From the NCBI GenBank assembly GCA_009702325.1, contig WLID01000006.1, positions 1 to 64,000 of the forward strand: a stretch of DNA of 64,000 bases, given 5' to 3'. The position numbers and the translations under genes are program-made. Below the pieces are notes generated by a model. It was not told the DNA's origin. It ran no database searches and saw nothing but the letters and a program-made list of their open reading frames with translations. The stretch comes from Actinomycetota bacterium. GTDB lineage: Bacteria; Actinomycetota; Thermoleophilia; Gaiellales; Gaiellaceae. Each line of letters starts with the position of its first letter. Position 1 is the first letter of the stretch. Shown here piece after piece: positions 37,349-45,472 of the stretch.

Positions 37349-38051
37349 GCCCGTGACGCAGCAGACCACCGAAACCGTTGAGGCGCAGCCGCTTGTGCCG
37401 CCGATTCAGCTTCCGGTTAAGCGCACTCGCACCGACGGCCCGCGCCGCGACGCAGTCCTTGAAGTTCTTCGTCAGGAGATCACGATGGGACGCTACGACG
37501 ACGGCGAACGGCTCGTCGAAGATCGCATCGCGCGCGAGCTTGATACGAGCCGCGGACCCGTGCGTGAGGCGCTCCGCCAGCTTGAGCATGAAGGACTCGT
37601 CGTCTCGTACCCCTACCGTGGCGCCGTCGTCCTCGGCGTCTCGGAAGAAGAAGTGCAGCAAGTCCTGATTCCCGTCCGTCTGACACTCGAGAAGTTCAGC
37701 TACCTCAAAGTGCTTGAACGGATGGACGACGCCGATTTCGCCGAGCTTGCGAAAGAGGTCTGGACGATGCAGGAGGCTGCCGCAGCCAACGACCTTCTCC
37801 GCTCGGTCGAAGCTGACATTCGCTTCCACGAATACATTCTTTCTCGCTCCGGCCAGGCGCACACTGCGCAGGTCTGGCGGAGCATTCAGCCCCGCATTCG
37901 CGCGTACTTCTTTCGCTACGGCAAGGAGGCAGACCTGAACCGCATCGCATTCGAGCACGGTGACCTGCTCCAGACTCTCCAGTCCGGAGACGCTGCCGCC
38001 ATCATGGGCGCGCTCGAAAACCACATTACGATCAGGACGCCGGCGCCGTGA
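37347..38051 (+). CDS. GntR-family regulator, FCD subfamily
   Basis: 234 residues from ATG 37347 (a GTG at 37353 is an alternative if the promoter boxes lie in the palindromes). The N-terminal winged helix holds [20 protein letters not shown] and [18 protein letters not shown], the recognition-helix signature. The C-terminal all-helical FCD ligand domain keeps the usual Asp/His-rich metal site (DIRFHEYIL and later His). These proteins typically repress until an organic-acid ligand binds. The paired ATTGTNNACAAT elements at its own promoter and at 23616 are the likely operators. The stop overlaps the dppD start (GTGA), an unusual tight link between regulator and transporter ATPases. Confidence 0.88.
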   Translation: MPVTQQTTETVEAQPLVPPIQLPVKRTRTDGPRRDAVLEVLRQEITMGRYDDGERLVEDRIARELDTSRGPVREALRQLEHEGLVVSYPYRGAVVLGVSEEEVQQVLIPVRLTLEKFSYLKVLERMDDADFAELAKEVWTMQEAAAANDLLRSVEADIRFHEYILSRSGQAHTAQVWRSIQPRIRAYFFRYGKEADLNRIAFEHGDLLQTLQSGDAAAIMGALENHITIRTPAP

Positions 38052-39058
38052 GCGACGCGATTCTGAAGGTCACCAATCTCCGCACGTCGTTCAAGACGGC
38101 AGCGGGTGTCGTCCGGGCCGTCGACGGCGTCAACTTCGAGCTCGGCGCGGGCCGCACACTCGGCGTAGTAGGTGAGTCCGGCTCGGGCAAGTCCGTGACC
38201 GCGTTGTCAGTCATGGGCCTGATCGACCATCCCGGCTCAATCGACGCCGAAAGCTCGATCCTCTTCGACGGTCGCGAACTCACCACGCTCTCAGAGCGGG
38301 AGTTCTCGTCCGTGCGTGGCAACCAGGTTTCGATGATCTTCCAGGAGCCGATGACTTCGCTGAACCCGGTCTATTCGGTCGGTGCGCAGATCGCCGAAGC
38401 AGTACGTATCCACCAGAAGGTCGACGAGAAGGACGCCATGGCGCGTGCGCTCGAGATGCTTGAGCTTGTCGGCATCCCCGAAGCGAGCCGGCGGCTGAAG
38501 GACTATCCCCATCAGCTGTCTGGCGGCATGCGGCAGCGCGTAATGATCGGAATGGCACTCGCATGCAACCCGAAGCTGCTGATCGCCGATGAGCCGACCA
38601 CGGCACTCGACGTGACGATTCAAGCGCAGATCCTCGATCTGATGAGCGACCTGCGAGAGCGACTCGGCATGGCAATCATGCTGATCACCCACGACCTCGG
38701 CGTGGTCGCAGAAATGTGCGACGACGTCGTCGTGATGTACGCCGGCCGTGTCGTCGAGCAAGGCCCGGTCGACCAGGTCTTCCGGTCGCCACAGCATCCC
38801 TACACCGAGGCGCTGCTGCAGTCGATCCCGATGCTCGGCATGACCCAGAGCGAGAAGCTCCGAGTGATTCGCGGCACCGTGCCAAGCCCGCTCGATTGGC
38901 CCACGGGATGCCGTTTCGCGCCGCGGTGCGACAACGCCTACGAGAAATGCGATGAGCAGCCACCTCTCTTCGCCGTTGACGCACAGCTCACTGCGTGCTG
39001 GCTGTGCGAGAACGGTCGACGGGAGTCGACGGGTGCCGGGGAGGTGAAGGTCGGGTGA
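38048..39058 (+). CDS. dppD: di/oligopeptide ABC transporter ATPase DppD
   Basis: 336 residues. Walker [15 protein letters not shown]-loop [17 protein letters not shown], signature [15 protein letters not shown], Walker [19 protein letters not shown]. The C-terminal oligopeptide-ATPase extension has its Cys-rich motif ([20 protein letters not shown]), which in homologues binds a 4Fe-4S cluster. It works with DppF and the DppB/DppC channel encoded on the opposite strand. The GTG start overlaps the regulator stop. Confidence 0.93.
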   Translation: MSDAILKVTNLRTSFKTAAGVVRAVDGVNFELGAGRTLGVVGESGSGKSVTALSVMGLIDHPGSIDAESSILFDGRELTTLSEREFSSVRGNQVSMIFQEPMTSLNPVYSVGAQIAEAVRIHQKVDEKDAMARALEMLELVGIPEASRRLKDYPHQLSGGMRQRVMIGMALACNPKLLIADEPTTALDVTIQAQILDLMSDLRERLGMAIMLITHDLGVVAEMCDDVVVMYAGRVVEQGPVDQVFRSPQHPYTEALLQSIPMLGMTQSEKLRVIRGTVPSPLDWPTGCRFAPRCDNAYEKCDEQPPLFAVDAQLTACWLCENGRRESTGAGEVKVG

Positions 39059-40080
39059 CCGAAGAGACGACCACAAACGGGGCAGAGGCGCCGCTCCTGA
39101 CGGCGACCGATCTCGTCAAGTACTTCCCGGTGCGCGCCGGTCTCCTGAAGCGCACCGTCGGCCACGTGAAGGCGGTCGATGGCATCAGCCTCGAAGTGCA
39201 TCGCGGCGAAACGATCGGTCTCGTCGGTGAATCGGGGTGCGGCAAGTCAACGCTTGGCAGAACGCTGCTGCGCCTCATCGAACCGACCTCAGGCTCGATC
39301 AACTTCGATGGCGACGAACTCACGGGGCTCTCGCCCCGCGCAATGAAGACCAAGCGTCGCGACCTGCAGATCATCTTCCAAGACTCCGTCGGATCGCTCG
39401 ACCCGCGCATGCAGGTCAAGCAGCTCGTTGGCGAAGGACTCGCGATTCACAACATTCCGCGGGAAGAGCGCCTCGACAAGGTGAAGGACGTCCTCGAACG
39501 GGTCGGTCTCGGCCCCGAAACGCTCAACCGCTACCCCCACCAGTTCTCGGGCGGTCAGCGTCAGCGTCTCGGCATCGCTCGTGCGCTCGTGCTGCAGCCG
39601 AAGCTGATCGTCGCCGACGAGCCGGTGTCGGCACTCGACGTGTCGATCCAGTCGCAGGTGCTGAACCTCCTCGTCGAGCTGAAGCAGGCATTTGGGCTCA
39701 CCTACGTCTTCGTCGCACACGACCTTGCGGTCGTCGGCTACATCGCCGACCGCATCGCGGTCATGTACCTCGGCAAGGTCGTTGAGCTCGCCGACGCAGC
39801 CGACCTTTTCGCTCGTCCGCTGCACCCCTACACGGTCGCGCTGCTCTCGGCGATCCCGCAGCCTGATCCCGGTCGCACCCGACGGCGCATCGTCCTGTCA
39901 GGCGACGTGCCAAGCCCGATCAACCCCCCGTCAGGTTGCCGGTTCCGCACCCGCTGCCCGATCGCGCAGGGGATCTGCGCCACCGACGAGCCGCCGCTCG
40001 CGAAGGACGGCGAAGGTCACTACGTCGCATGTCACTTCGCCGGGACACCGCTTCCAGAGACGCAAGGGTCGACAGCGTGA
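39055..40080 (+). CDS. dppF: di/oligopeptide ABC transporter ATPase DppF
   Basis: 341 residues. Walker A GESGCGKSTLGRTLLRL, Q-loop IIFQDSVGSLDPRM, signature FSGGQRQRLGIARAL, Walker B LIVADEPVSALDVSIQSQ, and the Cys-rich C-terminal motif GCRFRTRCPIAQGIC. It is the partner of DppD. The GTG at 39055 overlaps the dppD stop and gives the normal length; an upstream GTG would add out-of-frame dppD sequence. The stop overlaps the CocE-type gene. Confidence 0.93.
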   Translation: MTEETTTNGAEAPLLTATDLVKYFPVRAGLLKRTVGHVKAVDGISLEVHRGETIGLVGESGCGKSTLGRTLLRLIEPTSGSINFDGDELTGLSPRAMKTKRRDLQIIFQDSVGSLDPRMQVKQLVGEGLAIHNIPREERLDKVKDVLERVGLGPETLNRYPHQFSGGQRQRLGIARALVLQPKLIVADEPVSALDVSIQSQVLNLLVELKQAFGLTYVFVAHDLAVVGYIADRIAVMYLGKVVELADAADLFARPLHPYTVALLSAIPQPDPGRTRRRIVLSGDVPSPINPPSGCRFRTRCPIAQGICATDEPPLAKDGEGHYVACHFAGTPLPETQGSTA

Positions 40081-41786
40081 GCCGAGGCGAGGTGTCAGAG
40101 GCCCGCTACGACGTTCGCGTTCTGCACGACCAGCGTGTTCCGACACGCGATGGGATCCATCTCTCGGCTGATGTCTACCTTGGCATCGGCGCGGGGCCGA
40201 CACCGACGATCGTCCAGTGGACGCCCTACGAGTCGACCCGTGAACGGTTCATCTCATGGGGCGCCTGGTTTGCAAAACGCGGCTTCTCGGCTGTTGTCTT
40301 CGATGTCCGTGGCCGCTACGAGTCTGAAGGTGAGTTCGTCGCCTGGGAGCTCGACGGACCTGATGCCCAAGATTCGCTCGACTGGGTTGCGGCGCAGTCA
40401 TGGTCGAACGGACGGCTCGGCACCTGGGGACGCAGCTACGGCGGCGTCGTTCAGTGGCAGCTGATCAACGCTGGCGGGCACCCCAACCTGCAGTGCGTCG
40501 CCCCGCAGGTGATCCATGACGACTACTACGCCGACGGGTACTTCACAGGCGGCGCGTTCCAGCTCGCCCTGACACTCGGCGCGGGCGCCCTGTGGACGAG
40601 CGCGATGGCACTGATCACCGGGCCGAATGCCTCCGACCTGATCCTGAACGATCGGATCCTCAACCATCTGCCTCTGATCGAACTCGACGAGGTGACGATC
40701 GGCCGCAAGGTCGACTACTGGCGCCTCTGGTGGGAACACCAAGACAACGACGAGTACTGGCAGCAGTTCGTCCATCGCCCCGAGCGGGTGAACGTCCCGA
40801 TCTTCCAGCAGGGCGGGTGGTTCGACCCGTACTGCGGCTCGCATCTCCGGAAGTTCGCTGCAATCGGTGATCGGGTGCCGAGCCGTGTGATGATCGGCCC
40901 ATGGTCACATGAGGAAGAGGTCGAGTCGTTCAAGGGCGACGTCGATATGGGGCCGCAGTCGGTCACGGTGATTCGCGAGCACGAGCTGACGTTCTACGAC
41001 CGGTATCTCAAAGACATGGGGAATGACTGGGAGTCGCGATCCCCAGCCGAACTCTTCGTGATGGGCGACAACGAATGGCGCGGCGAGAACGAATGGCCCC
41101 TCGCGCGCACGGTCTACACGCCGTGGTACCTCCACTCCGGCGGTCGAGCGAACACGATGCAGGGTGACGGCACGCTCTCGATGGATGCTCCCGGCTCAGA
41201 GCCGACCGACCACTACTCGTACGATCCGGCCGATCCCGTGCCCACCGTCGGCGGCGTCAACTCCGTGCTGACGATGACGCAGGGTGCCCAGCGCCCCGTG
41301 CTGCCGGGGCCGCGCGATCAGCGTGTGCTTGAACGCCGCGACGACGTCCTCTGTTACACGAGTGCAGTGCTCGAAGAGGATCTCGAGGTCAACGGCCCGA
41401 TCGAGATGGTGCTCTACGCCGCGTCGAGCGCGTTGGACACAGACTTCATCGTCCGGCTCGTCGACGTCCACCCGAACGGCAAGGCGATCTTTGTGACGGA
41501 AGGGATCTTGCGGGCGCGGTATCGCAACGGGCTCGATCATCAGGAGCTGCTGACACCGGGTGAACCAGCAGAGTTCAAGATCCGGGTGTACGCGACCGCC
41601 ATGGTCTTCAAGCGAGGCCATCAGCTCCGCCTCGATGTGACAAGCTCAAGCTTCCCGCGCTTCTCGCGGAACCTGAATACAGGTGAGGATGTTGGTCGTG
41701 GCACACGGATGGAGGTGGCGCATCAGACGGTGCTCCACTCGAGCGTGTACCCGTCGCACATCGTTCTGCCTGTGATTCCGCGGTAA
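40077..41786 (+). CDS. CocE/NonD-family hydrolase (X-Pro dipeptidyl-peptidase S15-like) copy 1
   Basis: 569 residues. Alpha/beta hydrolase with the nucleophile Ser in WGRSYGG, Asp in QGGWFDPY and His in IGPWSH, followed by the C-terminal jelly-roll domain (LRLDVTSSSFPRF) of the CocE/S15/alpha-amino-acid-ester-hydrolase group. It cleaves an ester or amide of an acyl or aminoacyl compound. There is no signal peptide, so it acts in the cytosol, probably on what the Dpp transporter brings in. GTG 40077 overlaps the dppF stop. Two relatives lie at 47978 and 49906 in the hydantoinase operon. Confidence 0.85.
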   Translation: MSRGEVSEARYDVRVLHDQRVPTRDGIHLSADVYLGIGAGPTPTIVQWTPYESTRERFISWGAWFAKRGFSAVVFDVRGRYESEGEFVAWELDGPDAQDSLDWVAAQSWSNGRLGTWGRSYGGVVQWQLINAGGHPNLQCVAPQVIHDDYYADGYFTGGAFQLALTLGAGALWTSAMALITGPNASDLILNDRILNHLPLIELDEVTIGRKVDYWRLWWEHQDNDEYWQQFVHRPERVNVPIFQQGGWFDPYCGSHLRKFAAIGDRVPSRVMIGPWSHEEEVESFKGDVDMGPQSVTVIREHELTFYDRYLKDMGNDWESRSPAELFVMGDNEWRGENEWPLARTVYTPWYLHSGGRANTMQGDGTLSMDAPGSEPTDHYSYDPADPVPTVGGVNSVLTMTQGAQRPVLPGPRDQRVLERRDDVLCYTSAVLEEDLEVNGPIEMVLYAASSALDTDFIVRLVDVHPNGKAIFVTEGILRARYRNGLDHQELLTPGEPAEFKIRVYATAMVFKRGHQLRLDVTSSSFPRFSRNLNTGEDVGRGTRMEVAHQTVLHSSVYPSHIVLPVIPR

Positions 41787-41817
41787 GGCCCGTTCAGATT
41801 CCGGGCTCGCTGCGTAC

Positions 41818-41823
41818 TAGGCT
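41818..41823 (+). promoter_or_regulatory. -10-like hexamer before the SDR gene
   Basis: TAGGCT ends exactly 6 nt before the ATG at 41830, the same distance as at malic enzyme, copZ and the deacylase gene. TTCAGA (41793-41798) is a weak -35 candidate with a long spacer. It may start a leaderless message for the SDR and second D-aminoacylase genes, although read-through from the dpp operon is also possible across the 43-bp gap. Confidence 0.3.
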
Positions 41824-41829
41824 GAGGCG

Positions 41830-42585
41830 ATGAGCACCGACCTCTTCGATCTCTCGGGGCGGACAGCGCTCGTTACCGGCTCGACGCGAGGCCTCGGCGC
41901 GGCTCTCATTCGCGCCTTGGCGGCTGCTGGCGCCCGCGTGATCGTCAACGGGCGTTCCGCCGATGCCACCGAGGAGGCCGCGAGCGTGTTGCGAGGCGAA
42001 GGGTACGACGCGACCGCGTGTTCCTTCGATGTTGCGGATCCCGACTCGGTCGCCGCGGCGGCACCGCAGCTCGCGGACGTCGACATTCTCGTCAACAACG
42101 CGGGCATCACGAACCGCAAGCGCCTTCTTGAGTTCTCGGTGGAGGAGTGGCAGGCGATCATCGACGGCAACCTCACGAGCGCGTTTCTTGTCACGCGAGC
42201 GGTGGTGCCAGGGATGATCGAGCGGGGGCACGGCAAGGTGATCAACATCGGGTCGGTTCTGAGCGAACTCGGACGCGTGATGAATGCCCCCTACGTGTCG
42301 TCGAAGGGCGGGATCCGAATGCTGACACGGGCGATGTGCGCAGAGTGGGCGCCGCTTGGAATCCAGGCAAACGCAATCGGCCCTGGGTATTTCTCGACAG
42401 AGCTGACCAAGCCGCTCGAAGACGACGTCGAGTTTTCAACGTGGTTGAAGGCGCGCGTGCCGACGGGTCGTTGGGGGAATCCAGACGAGCTTGCTGGCGC
42501 CGTCGTGTTTCTCGCCTCGCGTGCATCAGATTTCGTGAACGGGCAGATCTTGTACGTCGACGGCGGCCTCACGGCGACCGTGTAA
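41830..42585 (+). CDS. short-chain dehydrogenase/reductase (FabG/gluconate 5-dehydrogenase-like)
   Basis: 251 residues, classical SDR. The cofactor motif TGSTRGLG (about 13-20) with Arg and Ser in NGRSADA suggests NADP(H). NNAG follows at about residue 87, catalytic Ser in NIGSVLSE, and Tyr/Lys in YVSSKGG. Close in style to gluconate 5-dehydrogenase and 3-oxoacyl-ACP reductase. It oxidises or reduces a hydroxy/oxo group on an unknown small molecule. It precedes the second D-aminoacylase-like gene by 2 bp. Confidence 0.85.
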   Translation: MSTDLFDLSGRTALVTGSTRGLGAALIRALAAAGARVIVNGRSADATEEAASVLRGEGYDATACSFDVADPDSVAAAAPQLADVDILVNNAGITNRKRLLEFSVEEWQAIIDGNLTSAFLVTRAVVPGMIERGHGKVINIGSVLSELGRVMNAPYVSSKGGIRMLTRAMCAEWAPLGIQANAIGPGYFSTELTKPLEDDVEFSTWLKARVPTGRWGNPDELAGAVVFLASRASDFVNGQILYVDGGLTATV

Positions 42586-42587
42586 CC

Positions 42588-44129
42588 GTGTCGTTCGACG
42601 TTCTGATCACGGCTGCGACGGTCTATCCCGGTGAGGGAGCGCCGTTTGTTGCCGACGTTGGAGTGAAGGATGGGCTGATCGCCGACATCGGTGACTTGGC
42701 AGGTGCCGACACCGCTGAGGTCGTCGCCGGTGACGGGCTGATGCTCTGCCCGGGCTTCATTGATCTCCACATCCACGCTGCGCTCGCCTCGTACGACGAC
42801 CCGCTGCTCACGCCGGCGTTGTTACAGGGGTTCACGACGCTGGTGATCAACCCCGACGGTTTGGCTCCCGCCCCGGTTGCGGCGGGCCGAGCTGCGGCAC
42901 GCCAGAACTACCTGCGAGCGCTCGAGGGCAATGGCCCCGACGTGTGGCCGTGGACGACGTTTAGCGAGTACCTCGACGATCTCGCAACGACACGGCCGGC
43001 GCTTACGCTTGTCCCGTCGATCGGCCATGGCGCAGTTCGCGACACCGTATTGGGCGATGGGCGCGTTGTGCCGACGGCCGAGCAGCTTGCCGCGATGCGC
43101 CGCGAGGTGCGGCTTGGTTTGGAGGCGGGGGCGCGGATGCTTTCGTTCGGTCTCGTCTACATCCCGGGGGCGTACGGCGACACCGAGGAGCTCTTTGCGG
43201 TGGCGCAGGAGGCGGCGCCGTTTGGTGCGCCGCTCGTCCCGCACGTTCGGAACGAGGGAACGGGCCTGCTGCCTGCAGTTCGCGAGATGATCGACGTCGC
43301 GCGACGATCCGGCGCACCGCTCCATCTGTCTCATCTCAAGTCGCTTGGTGACGACAGCCAGGTTGATGCGCTGCTTGCGTTGCTCGATGAGGCGTCGCGC
43401 GAGATCGATCTGACGTTTGACCAGTACCCGTACGGTGCGGGGGCGACGCTGCTCGCGAGCCTGCTGCCGGGGTGGGCGCAGGAGGGTGGCGCGGCCGCGA
43501 CGCTCGCTCGCGCCGCCGATTCCGCTGAGCGTGAGCGGATCGCGGCGGATGTCGCGAATGGGTTGCCGGGGTGGGAGAACATTCTCGGGACGCTTGGTGG
43601 CGAAAACGTCGTTGTGCGGGGCCTGTCGTTGGCCGAGCACGCCGACGAGCGGGGCGTGTCGGTTGTTGCGGCGGTGTGTGATCTGCTTGTCGAGTCGGAG
43701 CTGTCGGTGCCGATGGTGCTCCACTACGCCTCTGACGAGGCGGTGCGCACGATCGCCGCGCATCGTCTGCACCTTGTCGGCTCGGATGGGATCTTTGGCG
43801 AGCTGCCGCACCCGCGTCTCTACGGTACGGCTCCGCGTTTCTTCGGTCGTTTCGTCGTGCGCGATGGTCTTGTGCCGATCGAGGAGGGGGTTGCGCGCCT
43901 CACGGAGCGGGCGGCAAAGCGGATCGGGCTCACCGATCGCGGTCGTATCGAGGTCGGCAAGCGCGCCGATCTCGTGTTGCTCGATCCGGCGCTGTATATC
44001 GACACTGCGACGTACGACGATCCGAAGCGCAGCCCCGATGGGGTCCGTGGCGTGTGGGTTGCGGGCGCCTGTGTTGCGCGCGATGGCGTACCGACGGGCG
44101 CTCGTCCCGGCGGCGTCTTGCGTGCCTAG
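42588..44129 (+). CDS. D-aminoacylase-like amidohydrolase copy 2
   Basis: 513 residues. DVLITAATVYPGEG opens the small beta domain, then GFIDLHIHAAL (HxH metal site), PHVRNEG and HLSHLKSLG with His ligands, FDQYPYGAG, and LVGSDGIFGELPHP with the catalytic Asp. This is the N-acyl-D-amino acid deacylase/dihydroorotase-like branch. Unlike copy 1 at 30812 I do not see the VGNCGW Cys element, so metal ligation or specificity differs. The GTG at 42588 lies 2 bp after the SDR stop; longer in-frame readings are antisense-like Arg-rich sequence. Third-position GC rises toward the 3' end. Confidence 0.82.
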   Translation: MSFDVLITAATVYPGEGAPFVADVGVKDGLIADIGDLAGADTAEVVAGDGLMLCPGFIDLHIHAALASYDDPLLTPALLQGFTTLVINPDGLAPAPVAAGRAAARQNYLRALEGNGPDVWPWTTFSEYLDDLATTRPALTLVPSIGHGAVRDTVLGDGRVVPTAEQLAAMRREVRLGLEAGARMLSFGLVYIPGAYGDTEELFAVAQEAAPFGAPLVPHVRNEGTGLLPAVREMIDVARRSGAPLHLSHLKSLGDDSQVDALLALLDEASREIDLTFDQYPYGAGATLLASLLPGWAQEGGAAATLARAADSAERERIAADVANGLPGWENILGTLGGENVVVRGLSLAEHADERGVSVVAAVCDLLVESELSVPMVLHYASDEAVRTIAAHRLHLVGSDGIFGELPHPRLYGTAPRFFGRFVVRDGLVPIEEGVARLTERAAKRIGLTDRGRIEVGKRADLVLLDPALYIDTATYDDPKRSPDGVRGVWVAGACVARDGVPTGARPGGVLRA

Positions 44130-44130
44130 G

Positions 44131-44248
44131 TAGGCCCTGTCCCGGTGTCAGACGTCGGGCCGTGGTCGGGTGGGGCAGGTGTGCCTGGTTAGGCCGTGTC
44201 TTGGTGTCAGACACCTGGCCAGGGCCACGTGGGACAGGTGTGCGTGGC
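44131..44248. repeat. 59-bp imperfect tandem repeat, two copies
   Basis: Copies 44131-44189 and 44190-44248 share the blocks TAGGCC, GGTGTCAGAC and CAGGTGTGC at the same offsets. The second copy contains the small palindrome GTGTCAGACAC. The repeat lies between two convergent genes and has no coding character. It may be a member of a dispersed intergenic repeat family. Confidence 0.6.
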
Positions 44249-44292
44249 AACCGCGCGCGGCTGCTGCGATTGCCGGCCACCACTGCCTCGTC

Positions 44293-44329
44293 TAGCCATG
44301 CCCTGGGGACTGTCCCCAGGGCATGGCTA
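44293..44329. repeat. long perfect palindrome, 18-bp arms
   Basis: TAGCCATGCCCTGGGGAC at 44293-44310 is followed by a single T and its exact reverse complement to 44329, then AAAA. This would form a very stable hairpin between convergent genes. The A-run is on the wrong side for a textbook terminator of the plus strand, yet the hairpin may still stop transcription from both sides. A repeat-element end is the other possibility. Confidence 0.6.
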
Positions 44330-44377
44330 AAAAGAGCGGGCGGTCATGGCTCGCCCGGACGCGTTCTGCGCGGGGGG

Positions 44378-45472
44378 TTAGGCCAGGGCGTCGGCGAGCT
44401 TCGCGAGCTCGTCGAGCAGCGCCTGGCGGGCCGGTGCGCGGCCACCGAAGGGAATGCGCAGGTGCGGCGTCGAGGCGTGGAAGTGGCGGCCCGGAATCGC
44501 CGTAATGCCGTGATCGCGCGCGAGGCGGTCGCTCCACTCATCCTCGTCACCCTTGACCGCAGCCCAGATGAACGCACATGCCTCGGGGAGATCGGCGCAG
44601 AAGACGCCCGTCGCGTTCGCCGCCGCAATCGCCTTCGGACGCATCTCGGCGAGCTCGGCCTTCGCCGCCTCCAGCCACTCCTGCGGGCCCGTGTACGCGG
44701 CGAGTGCCGCCGCCTGCGCGACCCCGTCGATCGCGAGCGCCTGCCACTGCAGCGCAGTCGCCATCCGGGCAATCACCTTCGCGGGGCCGACCGCGTAGCC
44801 AACACGCCACGCCGCCATCGCGTGGGTCTTCGAGAAGCTACGAAGCACAAGCGTCCGCCCGGCCAGCTCTGGATGTGACGCAGGCGAGAGGTGCATGTGC
44901 CCGTCGTAGGTGACCCCCGTGTAAGCCTCGTCAGACAGGAGCAACGCCGGGGACCCATCGAGCCCCGCAACGATCGCGTCGAGATCCTCCGGCCGCATCA
45001 CGTACCCAACGGGATTTACCGGTGCGTTCACGATCGCCATCGTCGTGTCGGGCCCGATCGCGACGCCCCACGCCTCCCAGTCAGGGCGCCCGTCCATGCC
45101 GCCCGTCGCGAGGCAGAACCCACCCGCGGCATCGATCACCTGCGGAAAAAAGAACGTGGGGGCGTGCACAACGCAGTTCTCCCCGAACGTCTGCGCGGCG
45201 AGGTACAGGCCTTGCATACCACCGACCGTGATCAGCACCTCCGTCTCAGGATCGATGGTGCGGCCAAGCTCGGCACTCATCGAGGAGGCAATCGCCTCGC
45301 GCAGCGCAGGCATTCCGTACGTCGGCGCGTATGCCGGACGGGTAGCAGCCGCTGTGACCGCCTCGACGACATGCGCAGGCATGTCAACGGCAGGATGCCC
45401 GCCGATGCCGAGGAGGTTTGGCCAACGCTCCGCGAACGTCCGCGAGGGCATGTCGCCCAGCACACGGCTCAC
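44378..45472 (-). CDS. class I/II PLP-dependent aminotransferase
   Basis: 364 residues, fold type I. TVGGMQGLYLAAQ binds the phosphate, NAPVNPVGYVM is the substrate-loop pattern (NPxG), LLSDEAYTG carries the Asp for the pyridine ring, and the Schiff-base Lys is in SFSKTHAMAAWRVGY. FGGRAP near the C-terminus lies where the carboxylate-binding Arg usually sits. It would transfer the amino group of an amino acid released by the operon's hydrolases. It is the last gene of the ten-gene operon, overlapping the M20 gene by 4 nt. Downstream lie the palindrome and tandem repeat. Confidence 0.85.
   Translation of the reverse strand: MSRVLGDMPSRTFAERWPNLLGIGGHPAVDMPAHVVEAVTAAATRPAYAPTYGMPALREAIASSMSAELGRTIDPETEVLITVGGMQGLYLAAQTFGENCVVHAPTFFFPQVIDAAGGFCLATGGMDGRPDWEAWGVAIGPDTTMAIVNAPVNPVGYVMRPEDLDAIVAGLDGSPALLLSDEAYTGVTYDGHMHLSPASHPELAGRTLVLRSFSKTHAMAAWRVGYAVGPAKVIARMATALQWQALAIDGVAQAAALAAYTGPQEWLEAAKAELAEMRPKAIAAANATGVFCADLPEACAFIWAAVKGDEDEWSDRLARDHGITAIPGRHFHASTPHLRIPFGGRAPARQALLDELAKLADALA

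Noticed and set aside
44293-44333. Textbook rho-independent terminator
   Set aside because: The palindrome is followed by A residues on the plus strand, not T, and the minus strand also lacks a T-run after the hairpin. I keep it as a palindromic repeat.
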